Positions 1 through 5,640 of a stretch of 8,998 nucleotides of DNA are shown here, piece after piece; positions within the stretch are counted from its first letter, which is position 1; every line of letters begins with the position of its first letter. Source of the DNA: Candidatus Nitrosotalea sp. FS (GTDB lineage Archaea; Thermoproteota; Nitrososphaeria; Nitrososphaerales; Nitrosopumilaceae); NCBI RefSeq assembly GCF_011319475.1, contig NZ_RCMC01000165.1, forward strand, positions 1,898-10,895. The letters are read 5' to 3'. Under the pieces are notes generated by a model. It made no database searches and was not told the origin of the DNA. It saw nothing but the letters and a program-made list of their open reading frames with translations. A program made the position numbers and the translations under genes.

Positions 1-124
1 AATACAACAATAACGCAAAGCTAAACAGTGCAGCAGCTGTAGCCCCAGACTTGCGTCCAAGATAATATGCTACCGGAGAAAGCAATAGTGGTAAGAATAA
101 AGCCTGTAAAAGTACGAATTGCAT
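1..124 (-). CDS. nuoM: Complex I antiporter-like membrane subunit (NuoM-like), N-terminal 41 residues only
   Basis: Only the first 41 codons are visible; the gene runs off the left edge. The peptide begins MQFVLLQALFLPLLLSP and is hydrophobic, with one membrane helix (about residues 4-22), a short GRK loop, and the start of a second helix. It follows nuoK directly: the nuoK stop and this ATG share one base (TAATG), so translation is probably coupled. NuoL, NuoM and NuoN are related proton-pumping antiporter-like subunits, and the gene after nuoK in an operon of this type is one of them. I favour NuoM from the short N-terminus and my recollection of thaumarchaeal gene order, but NuoL or NuoN cannot be excluded because the conserved Glu/Lys pumping residues lie outside the window. 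A weak purine-rich ribosome site (GAAAGG) precedes the start. Confidence 0.75.
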   Translation of the reverse strand, partial: MQFVLLQALFLPLLLSPVAYYLGRKSGATAAALFSFALLLY

Positions 125-429
125 TATCCTTTCAAACTCCTAAAGTCTGCAATGTCAATGTTTCTGTACATTCTGTATGCTACAATTACAAGTGCCAGTC
201 CAACTGCAACTTCTGCTGCTGCTATTGCAATAGAAAAGAGAGCCAGTGTTTGTCCCTGACTATTTGGTATGTATCTAGAAAATGCAACCAAATTGAGATT
301 TGCAGAATTGATTATCATCTCTATGCCAAAAAGCATACGAATTGCGTTTCTCTTTACTGCTATTCCATAGATTCCAATGGCAAGCAATGCCACTGAAACT
401 AGAACAAAATCAATCAGTCCGTTGCTCAT
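124..429 (-). CDS. nuoK: Complex I membrane subunit NuoK
   Basis: This is the small three-helix membrane subunit that contributes to proton translocation in the membrane arm. The 101-residue length is the usual size. Helices lie at about residues 4-23, 30-50 and 61-86. The two membrane glutamates characteristic of the family (Glu36 and Glu72 in E. coli NuoK) are present as E37, in GIEMIINSANLNLVAF, and E73, in AAAEVAVGLALV. The ATG start has a strong ribosome site, GGGAGG at 439-444, nine bases upstream. It overlaps the end of the upstream nuoJ part by 20 bases and shares one base with the downstream nuoM-like start, consistent with one polycistronic message. Nothing is odd in the protein itself. 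The identification is secure. Confidence 0.95.
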   Translation of the reverse strand: MSNGLIDFVLVSVALLAIGIYGIAVKRNAIRMLFGIEMIINSANLNLVAFSRYIPNSQGQTLALFSIAIAAAEVAVGLALVIVAYRMYRNIDIADFRSLKG

Positions 430-634
430 CTATTACATCCTCCCTTCTTGCTAATGTCATTGCCCCAATGACAGATGATGCCAAAATTAATGCCATCACT
501 ATCAATGCAGGCGAATAATATGTCAGAAAGTCTTCTCCAATCTTTTTGTAATCAACTGCTGATGAGTTGGTATCCACGGTTTTCAATCCTGAACCAATGA
601 TTATTGTTCCTATGCCCAGCATGAGTACAATCAT
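410..634 (-). CDS. nuoJ: C-terminal part of complex I subunit NuoJ (helices 4-5)
   Basis: This 74-residue frame carries two membrane helices (about residues 1-17 and 43-62) and ends with a basic ALAR-type motif (GAMTLARRED) typical of the NuoJ C-terminus. It corresponds to the second half of NuoJ, which here lies in a different frame from the first half. I start it at the ATG at 634, which shares one base with the stop of the first part (TGATG); a TTG one codon further upstream is also possible. There is no clear ribosome site. The same frame stays open upstream of this ATG to 673 and reads KRRRYAGIAL, which looks like the natural loop and helix start of an uninterrupted NuoJ. So this is either a separate split-NuoJ gene, as known in some archaea, or the downstream half of a frameshifted nuoJ. 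Its 3' end overlaps nuoK by 20 bases. Confidence 0.75.
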   Translation of the reverse strand: MIVLMLGIGTIIIGSGLKTVDTNSSAVDYKKIGEDFLTYYSPALIVMALILASSVIGAMTLARREDVIDEQRTD

Positions 635-921
635 CAATGCAATACCAGCATATCTTCGGCGTTTGTCTCCACCTTATTGAAGATAAGCTCTCGTCTTACC
701 AGCATAACTGTAAACAATATGAGAACTGCAATCGAGCCCACGTAAACTGAAAGTTGGAACATTGCCACAAATGGCGCATCCAAAAGCAGAAAGAATCCAG
801 CAATGCCAGATAATGTAAGCATCAATGCGATTGAACCATATATCAAAGAGCGTATTTCAAGTGCTACAATTGCAGAACCAATTGTAAGAACAGAGAGAGC
901 TAAAAATACTGAATCAACCAT
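634..921 (-). CDS. nuoJ: N-terminal part of complex I subunit NuoJ (helices 1-3)
   Basis: This is a 95-residue membrane protein with three helices (about residues 3-20, 27-48 and 52-75). It holds the most conserved NuoJ segment, VYVGSIAVLILFTVMLV, whose YVG(A/S) stretch forms the third helix of the family near the coupling region of the membrane arm. I choose the ATG at 921 because AGGGGTG (928-934) sits six bases upstream; the ATG at 939 lacks such a site. Either choice overlaps the end of nuoI, by 8 or 26 bases. A complete NuoJ is usually about 160-200 residues, so this is only half. The last ten residues (TNAEDMLVLH) are probably out of frame: inserting one base near 664-669 joins it to the next part and gives a normal 170-residue protein. 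Confidence 0.85.
   Translation of the reverse strand: MVDSVFLALSVLTIGSAIVALEIRSLIYGSIALMLTLSGIAGFFLLLDAPFVAMFQLSVYVGSIAVLILFTVMLVRRELIFNKVETNAEDMLVLH
664..669 (-). other. Probable frame break within nuoJ
   Basis: The first NuoJ part is coherent up to its GTG GAG codons (672-667). The second part is coherent from GAC AAA (667-662). One extra base on the minus strand here, such as GAGGAC in place of GAGAC, gives NKVEDKRRRYAGIALMIV and a loop of ordinary length between helices 3 and 4. Whether this is an error or a natural split cannot be settled from one sequence. Confidence 0.6.
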
Positions 922-1411
922 GTGAAGCACCCCTGTCATCTATTTTTATTTCAACATCTTGTGAAATTTTTGGCTGTATGGCAAGTTGGGCAGGGGTGTA
1001 AATTAAAGCAGATTTTGTAAAAGAAGAAAGCTCATAGTCATTGGTCATGTAAAGTGCATAAAATGGACAGGCATCTACACACAAACCACAGAATACACAT
1101 TTGCCGTAATCTATCTGTGGCATTATGGCTTTCTTGTTATGTTTCCATGTTTCATGAACTTTGACCATGCTTATGGCCTCTGCTATTCCCTCACATGCTA
1201 CTGAGCAAAGCTGACAACCAGTACAGTGCTCATGAAATAGTATGTGTCTACCTCGTAGCCCAGCTATTCCAACTCCAGTCTCTGGATTGAATTGAAAGCC
1301 ATCACCTACAAATTTTAATTTCTGTTCAGGATATCGTAATGTAAATCGCTTTACTGCAAGATGTTTTACACCGGAATTTAGTGCACGTATTATTCCAATT
1401 ACATTACTCAA
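914..1411 (-). CDS. nuoI: Complex I 2x[4Fe-4S] ferredoxin-type subunit NuoI
   Basis: NuoI is the peripheral-arm subunit that carries two 4Fe-4S clusters and passes electrons toward NuoB. The 165-residue sequence has both cysteine quartets: C63, C66, C69 and C73 in CTGCQLCSVACEG, and C105, C108, C111 and C115 in CVFCGLCVDACP. The first quartet is followed by EGIAEAI rather than the usual CP. The N-terminal helix region (GIIRALNSGVKHLAVKRFT) precedes the RYPEQ segment seen in the family. The start is TTG, overlapping the nuoH stop as TTGA, and is supported by GGGAGG nine bases upstream; no ATG is available upstream in this frame. Its 3' end overlaps nuoJ. The identification is secure; only the exact start is slightly uncertain. 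Confidence 0.95.
   Translation of the reverse strand: MSNVIGIIRALNSGVKHLAVKRFTLRYPEQKLKFVGDGFQFNPETGVGIAGLRGRHILFHEHCTGCQLCSVACEGIAEAISMVKVHETWKHNKKAIMPQIDYGKCVFCGLCVDACPFYALYMTNDYELSSFTKSALIYTPAQLAIQPKISQDVEIKIDDRGASHG
928..934 (-). promoter_or_regulatory. Ribosome binding site of nuoJ first part
   Basis: AGGGGTG on the minus strand, six bases before the ATG at 921. It supports that start over the ATG at 939. It is an imperfect match to the Shine-Dalgarno consensus. Confidence 0.5.
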
Positions 1412-2707
1412 TGCAATATTCCTCCCGGTCCCAAGACACCTGCGTATAGCAATCCGAGAGCTATAAAGATGTTAATGAATGCAAGACCAATCAATTTGTA
1501 CCAACCAGTGTGCAATATCATATCGATTCTAACTCTTGGGAAAACTCCACGGGGTAAGAGAATTAAGAGTATGACTCCAACAGTCTTGATAACAAACCAC
1601 AGTGTGCCATTGAGCATCTCTTGATCAAAAAGTGGCAATCCAGGGAAGTGTGCAGTTACAGGACCAATTGTAATTCCTTGAGTGATAATATCCTGCGGAA
1701 ACGGAGGCCAAACCATTGGACCATTCCAGCCACCAAGGAATAGAACCACGAATAATCCTGCAAATGCATATAATTTTATAAGTTCCAAGTTGGATTAGTC
1801 CATACATCATTCCAGAGAATTCTGTTAACCATCCTGCAACAATTTCACTTTCTGCTTCTGGAAGATCAAATGGAATTCTTTCAAGTTCTGCCAATATTGT
1901 AATGAAAAATACTATAGCACCAATTGGGAGAAATGCTATCCACCAAAAGTGTTCTTGCGACTGGACAATTTGTGAAAGATTCAGACTTCCAGATAATATC
2001 ACAACTCCAAGAAGTGAGAGAATCAATGGAATTTCAAATGCGACCATTTGGTGAAGTGCTCTCAAACCACCAATGAACGTCCACTTGCTATTTGCTGCCC
2101 ATGCAGTAAGTACTGCAATTATTGGGAAGAAACCGATAACTGCAAATACTGCCAAAAGGCCAACACTTGGATTTGCAACTACCCATCCAGGAGCAACTGG
2201 AATTAGTGCAACAAATGCACCTGCTGTGCCGACAAACAACAATGGACCAAGCCAGAAAATTGGCTTGTCTGCTTTTGCAGGAATGATGATCTCTTTGCTC
2301 ATTAGCTTAAACCCATCACCCATCAATTGGAGTATTCCTTCTATTTTTCCACAATAGAGTGGGCCAACTCTGAGCTGCATTTTTGCAAGGAATTTTCTTT
2401 CAACAAATATTGTTGCAGCTGCAAGAAGAGCAGCAAATCCAAATCCTGGAAATGCCATTACTCTGAAAATAGTAGTATGCATGAAGCTTTTGACAATTGG
2501 AAGAGTACGTGACGGATCTGCCATCCAAGTCATTGCCAAGTAAGGCGTCATCAGCTGACCATTGATTACTGGCAGTTTGATGTAGAACAGTACAATGAAG
2601 ACTATTGGTAATCCAACTAGACTAAAGATCAGAATAACCCAGAATATTAAATCAAATAAAGAACCAATGAATCGACTTAATCGAAACTGTGGTGCAATAG
2701 TTGACAT
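1408..2707 (-). CDS. nuoH: Complex I membrane subunit NuoH, interrupted by a frameshift
   Basis: NuoH anchors the peripheral arm and helps form the quinone chamber. The first frame (2707 to about 1778, 310 residues) contains the family motifs ERKFLAKMQLRVGP (residues 103-116), GLRALHQMVAFEIPL (214-228) and ELERIPFDLPEAESE (274-288). It ends sensibly at MYGLIQLGTY. The second frame (about 1779 to 1408, 123 residues) continues with IKLYAFAGLFVVLFLGGW and the conserved LLPRGVFPRVRID. Together they give a protein of about 433 residues. In the raw sequence the first frame runs on out of register to 1625, and the second could begin only at a TTG at 1788 with no ribosome site, so this is one broken gene. 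The ATG start directly abuts the nuoD stop (TAAATG), with GGAGG (2719-2723) eleven bases upstream. The N-terminus is extended by about 60 residues with an extra membrane helix (about 17-44) compared with bacterial NuoH. Confidence 0.9.
1421..1426 (-). promoter_or_regulatory. Ribosome binding site of nuoI
   Basis: GGGAGG on the minus strand, nine bases before the TTG at 1411. It matches the archaeal anti-Shine-Dalgarno well and decides in favour of the non-ATG start of nuoI. The site lies inside the end of nuoH, as expected for coupled genes. Confidence 0.7.
1771..1788 (-). other. Frameshift site within nuoH
   Basis: The minus strand reads CTTGGAACTTATAAAATTAT. Changing from the first to the second frame needs one base removed or two added. 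Restoring a lost TA (ACTTATATAAAA) gives GTYIKLYAFAG and a gap-free spacing to LGGW like bacterial NuoH. Removing one A from AAAA gives GTYKLYAFAG, one residue shorter. Confidence 0.85.
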
Positions 2708-3841
2708 TTATCTATCTGCCTCCACAGGCCAATAATTAAGACCCCAGTAAACTGCTGGCATGTTACCTAGTTTTTCACCTTTTAGCAGATATGGCATACA
2801 AATCAAATTTCTAAACGAGCCAACGCTTATCTTTACTCGATAAGGTTCTGGTCGGTTGTTTGATACAATGTAATATCCAATTGCACCTCTTCCAGATTCA
2901 ATTCTACGATAAACTTCGTCATTGCCACCTTTTGGATTTGGTTTTAATTTTGTGCGCACAGAGCCTGATTTTGGCATCTTTTTCAGTGCATCTTTTATGA
3001 TTCTACAACTCTCAAACATCTCAAGATAAGGTATTCTAGATCGTGCGTAAGAGTCACCTTCTTTCATCACTATTGTTTGAAAGTCCAAGTTTTCATAGAC
3101 ATCATATGGTTCCTTTTTCCTTACATCAAAATCAACACCTGATGCTCTGAGTACAGAGCCTGTAGTACCAAGTCGTATAGCATCAGTTCTGGATAAAATT
3201 CCACTTCCTTCTGTTCTTGCCTTTAAGATAGGATTCTGGTAGAATATCGCTTCATATTCTCTGAGTCTCTTTTCAAAATATTCGACTTGACGTAAACATC
3301 TTTCTTCAAAGTTAGATGGCAAATCATTTCTTACTCCACCAGGTACAAGATATGCATGAGTTACTCTTGCACCAGACATTGCTTCTAACAAGTCAATGAA
3401 AAGTTCTCTATCACCTGCTGGCCACATGAACATTGTAGAATGACCCAAAAATATTCCATAGATAGCTAACCAATACAAAATGTAGATGCAGCGATTCAGC
3501 TCTGCAGCAATGACTCGAATATATTTTGCTCTTTCTGGGACTTCAATTCCCAACAATTCTTCTACTCCAAGGCAATATGGATACAAAATATTGGAAGAGT
3601 CGTGTATTACTGGTCTTTCAAGATGTGGAATGTTTTGAATATAATTTCTATATTCAGCCATTTTTTCTTCGCCTCTGTGTACATAACCTGGATCAGGATC
3701 ACAAGAAACAATGTAATCACCATCGACTTTGATTATCAATCTCATATGTCCAGAACCTGGATGTTGAGGACCTACATTGAGTGTCATTATCTTTTCATCA
3801 ACAGTCTCAATATGCATTCCTGGAGGTAGTTGTGTTGTCAT
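2708..3841 (-). CDS. nuoD: Complex I 49-kDa-type subunit NuoD
   Basis: NuoD forms, with NuoB, the quinone-reduction site. The 377 residues are near the usual size for a stand-alone NuoD. Family landmarks are GPQHPGSGHMRL (24-35), GYVHRGEEKMAE (52-63), the GVEELLGIEVPERAKYIR segment (92-109), and a C-terminal half with DPYDVYE-like, RIPYLEMFESC and GRGAIGYYIVS stretches. It lacks the nickel-binding cysteine pairs of related hydrogenases, as expected. The C-terminus ends with EADR, close to the usual family ending. Two things differ from bacterial NuoD: the HPxTHG histidine pair is HPGSGH here, and the LDY tyrosine that contacts quinone is not seen in its usual context (residues around 78-84 read VIHDSSN). 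The ATG start lies one base after the nuoC stop, and the stop abuts the nuoH start. Confidence 0.95.
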   Translation of the reverse strand: MTTQLPPGMHIETVDEKIMTLNVGPQHPGSGHMRLIIKVDGDYIVSCDPDPGYVHRGEEKMAEYRNYIQNIPHLERPVIHDSSNILYPYCLGVEELLGIEVPERAKYIRVIAAELNRCIYILYWLAIYGIFLGHSTMFMWPAGDRELFIDLLEAMSGARVTHAYLVPGGVRNDLPSNFEERCLRQVEYFEKRLREYEAIFYQNPILKARTEGSGILSRTDAIRLGTTGSVLRASGVDFDVRKKEPYDVYENLDFQTIVMKEGDSYARSRIPYLEMFESCRIIKDALKKMPKSGSVRTKLKPNPKGGNDEVYRRIESGRGAIGYYIVSNNRPEPYRVKISVGSFRNLICMPYLLKGEKLGNMPAVYWGLNYWPVEADR

Positions 3842-3842
3842 C

Positions 3843-4505
3843 TTATCGCCCTTTAATCTTAAAGTCCTTTCTAAATGGTGGTATATCTGCCCAGTCCTCT
3901 GGCAAAAGCAATCGTCTCATATCAGGATGACCTTCAAAGTAAACGCCAAACATTTCAAAACACTCTCGTTCATGAAATTCTACACTATAGAACACATCAC
4001 GTAATGACGGAGTTCTTGTGGAATCTGAACCAGGATTTGGAACATCTTCTCTTGGAACTCTAGTTGCAAGTGCAAAAATTTGTCTTCCAAGTTTTTCATC
4101 AGTATAAGATCCTAAATGATAAATGACTTCAATTTCGCTTGAATCTGGATAATCAACTCCAGATACAGATTCTGCGTGATCATACTTTAGTTCGTCCCGT
4201 ATAAATTTAGCAACATCCACAATATTTTCTCTTTTGGCAGTTACTCTAATTCTATCAGCTCTTACATAGTCTACAGTTATCTTATCTCCAAATTTTGATG
4301 AAACTTTATCTGCCAAAGATTTTTCAAATGCAGGAATTGGTTTTGGTTTGACAGGAACATCTGGTGATAAATCTAATCCTTTTTCTTCATAGAACTTTTT
4401 TGCTTCATCTTTTGACATGGAATCTGGTTTAGTATTTTCAGAACTTGTAGAATGCTCCTCTGCAGTATCTTTAACTTCTACGTCCTTGTCAGTTCCAGAG
4501 CTCAT
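3843..4505 (-). CDS. nuoC: Complex I 30-kDa-type subunit NuoC
   Basis: NuoC is the peripheral-arm subunit that packs against NuoD. Of 220 residues, about 65-215 form the conserved domain. The signature is HERECFEMFGVYFEGHPDMR followed by RLLLPEDW and PFRKDF (about 177-215). The C-terminus ends at a normal place just before nuoD. The first 35-40 residues are polar, rich in Glu, Asp, Ser, Thr and Lys, and look unstructured; a PVKPKPIP proline linker (51-58) then leads into the domain. The ATG at 4505 lies two bases after the nuoB stop, and an AAGG purine stretch about 12 bases upstream is only a weak ribosome site. An internal Met30 could be an alternative start but has less support from spacing. 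Family assignment is secure; the N-terminal tail has no recognisable function. Confidence 0.93.
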   Translation of the reverse strand: MSSGTDKDVEVKDTAEEHSTSSENTKPDSMSKDEAKKFYEEKGLDLSPDVPVKPKPIPAFEKSLADKVSSKFGDKITVDYVRADRIRVTAKRENIVDVAKFIRDELKYDHAESVSGVDYPDSSEIEVIYHLGSYTDEKLGRQIFALATRVPREDVPNPGSDSTRTPSLRDVFYSVEFHERECFEMFGVYFEGHPDMRRLLLPEDWADIPPFRKDFKIKGR

Positions 4506-4507
4506 TG

Positions 4508-5035
4508 TTATTTAGCCTTCGTCCGTTTTATTTTTTCTTGAAGTAACATACAGCCCTGGATTAGTGTTTCAGGTCTAGGGGGGCATCCCGGAACGTAAAC
4601 ATCAACTGGAAGAACCCCATCAATTCCAGGTAGTACATTATATGAGTCAAAGTATAATCCTCCAGTTATTGCACATGCTCCCATTGCTATAACATATTTT
4701 GGATCAGGCATCTGATCATACACCATTCTCAATCGAGGAGCCATTTTTCTGGTAATTGTTCCCATGACAACTATTAGATCACATTGTCTAAGTGAACCAA
4801 ATGCTTCGATAATACCAAATCTTTCAACATCATATCTAGGACTTGAAGCAGCGCCAAATTCTACACTGCAACATGCAGTTTCAAGGTGTACTGGCCATAA
4901 TGAGTAAATTCGGCCCCAGTTAATGGCCATATCAAACGGTTTTCCTACTGCTTTAACAAGAATATCACCAAGTTTTCCAACTAGTACATTAGTAGCGTGT
5001 GGTGCTGTTTCTTGGTTGACTAGTTCCTTTAGCAT
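4508..5035 (-). CDS. nuoB: Complex I subunit NuoB (cluster N2)
   Basis: NuoB binds the terminal 4Fe-4S cluster N2, which gives electrons to quinone at the NuoB/NuoD interface. The four expected ligands are present: adjacent C55 and C56 in ETACCSVEFG, C121 in GACAITGGLY, and C151 in YVPGCPPRPE. Other family segments are VVMGTITRKMAP (89-100) and PETLIQGCMLLQEKI (155-169). The 175-residue length is normal. The ATG start is preceded by AGGGAAG, a moderate ribosome site. The 43-base gap from nuoA is the largest within this operon and holds a TTTTAAAT stretch that could be a weak internal promoter. The identification is secure. Confidence 0.97.
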   Translation of the reverse strand: MLKELVNQETAPHATNVLVGKLGDILVKAVGKPFDMAINWGRIYSLWPVHLETACCSVEFGAASSPRYDVERFGIIEAFGSLRQCDLIVVMGTITRKMAPRLRMVYDQMPDPKYVIAMGACAITGGLYFDSYNVLPGIDGVLPVDVYVPGCPPRPETLIQGCMLLQEKIKRTKAK

Positions 5036-5078
5036 TTTTCTTCCCTATCCCGAGTCCTTTCTACATTCGATTTAAAAG

Positions 5079-5495
5079 TTACCAAATGTTCTTCCTCCCT
5101 GCTTGATACAGCGCAAAGGCAAACGCAGCAAAGATTATTGCAAGAAAGCCTATGATTGGAAGAGTTGCGGACTTTGGCAAATCAAGGATGCTGCTTCCCC
5201 AGGCATACAAAAAGATCGATGCTACGTCAAATACAACAAACATCAAGACAAATGAGTAATATTGCATCATGAAATGAGTACGTCCCTCACCTTGTGGGAC
5301 TTGGCCAGATTCCATAGGCAGGAACTTGACCGGATTAGAAGTGCGTCTTGGAGCGATCATCCTAGAAAGAATCAAGGTTGGCCCTGTTGCCACAATTGCA
5401 AATGTAAACAACAATAAGATTGGACTGAAACTACTAGCAGCTTCTCCTACCAAAGTAGCTAACAAGCCAGTCGGAGAGTATAAAAATCTATGCAC
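5079..5495 (-). CDS. nuoA: Complex I membrane subunit NuoA, first gene of the operon
   Basis: NuoA is a three-helix membrane subunit near the quinone chamber. Helices are at about residues 25-47, 80-99 and 110-131. The conserved loop appears as MESGQVPQGEGRTHF (61-75), then QYYSFVLMFVVFDVASIF (78-95). The aspartate of the FDVE motif is kept (D90), but the following conserved glutamate (Glu81 in E. coli NuoA) is alanine here (A92). The chosen start is GTG at 5495, the first possible start after an in-frame stop at 5505-5507. It has no ribosome site, and the N-terminal 24 residues are less typical, so the TTG at residue 11 remains possible. As the first gene it should carry the main operon promoter in the upstream 145 bases. 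At 138 residues the length is normal to slightly long. Confidence 0.92.
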   Translation of the reverse strand: MHRFLYSPTGLLATLVGEAASSFSPILLLFTFAIVATGPTLILSRMIAPRRTSNPVKFLPMESGQVPQGEGRTHFMMQYYSFVLMFVVFDVASIFLYAWGSSILDLPKSATLPIIGFLAIIFAAFAFALYQAGRKNIW

Positions 5496-5610
5496 ATTAT
5501 ACGATCATAATTTTCATTGGCAACAATTTTTTCAATAATTTCTTTGAAATTGAATAATATCTTCAATGTTGCACATCAGAGAGTTTTGGTTGTTTTAATT
5601 TCTAAGATGA

Positions 5611-5630
5611 TTGATATATGACAATATCAA
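5611..5630. repeat. Inverted repeat over the peroxiredoxin TATA box, candidate operator
   Basis: TTGATAT and ATATCAA are perfect 7-base inverted copies separated by six bases (ATGACA). The left arm covers the predicted TATA box, so a dimeric repressor bound here would block transcription factor access. AT-rich DNA can produce such symmetry by chance. Confidence 0.4.
5613..5619 (+). promoter_or_regulatory. TATA box of the peroxiredoxin gene
   Basis: GATATAT is centred about 25 bases before the ATG at 5641, the distance expected if transcription starts at or next to the start codon (a leaderless message, common in archaea). No ribosome site precedes that ATG, in agreement. Confidence 0.6.
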
Positions 5631-5640
5631 AACTTACTTT

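Larger units (their letters stand above)
5496..5640. promoter_or_regulatory. Divergent promoter region between nuoA and the peroxiredoxin gene
   Basis: This is 145 AT-rich bases with no gene. It must hold the promoters of the complex I operon (minus) and the peroxiredoxin (plus). Toward nuoA, TATA-like stretches are ATATTATTC (5552-5560) and AATTATTGA (5532-5540) on the minus strand, and neither is at leaderless distance from the GTG. An imperfect symmetric element, TTTCAA then eight bases then TTGAAA (5530-5549), lies in the same part. A peptide-sized frame (MKIMIV) just before nuoA is too short to support. Confidence 0.6.

Noticed and set aside
67..396. Open plus-strand frame of 109 codons with many cysteines
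   Set aside because: It lies antisense to nuoK and the nuoM start, has no domain likeness, and its cysteines arise from the reverse reading of hydrophobic codons.
2073..2512. Plus-strand open frames opposite nuoH
   Set aside because: They are antisense to a clearly conserved gene, with no ribosome site, promoter or recognisable motif.
5066..5078. TTTTAAAT between nuoA and nuoB as an internal promoter
   Set aside because: It is a plausible TATA match, but the 43-base gap also suits simple cotranscription, and there is no further support.
5500..5520. Mini-ORF MKIMIV before nuoA as a regulatory leader peptide
   Set aside because: Six codons without a ribosome site or repeated regulatory codons; chance is enough to explain it in AT-rich DNA.
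5530..5554. Inverted TTTCAA/TTGAAA and TTCAAT/ATTGAA pairs upstream of nuoA
   Set aside because: Short arms in AT-rich sequence with several overlapping pairings; too weak to call an operator alone.
5611..5640. TTG at 5611 as the peroxiredoxin start
   Set aside because: The extra ten residues fall in the TATA box and inverted repeat, and family members begin near the ATG at 5641.
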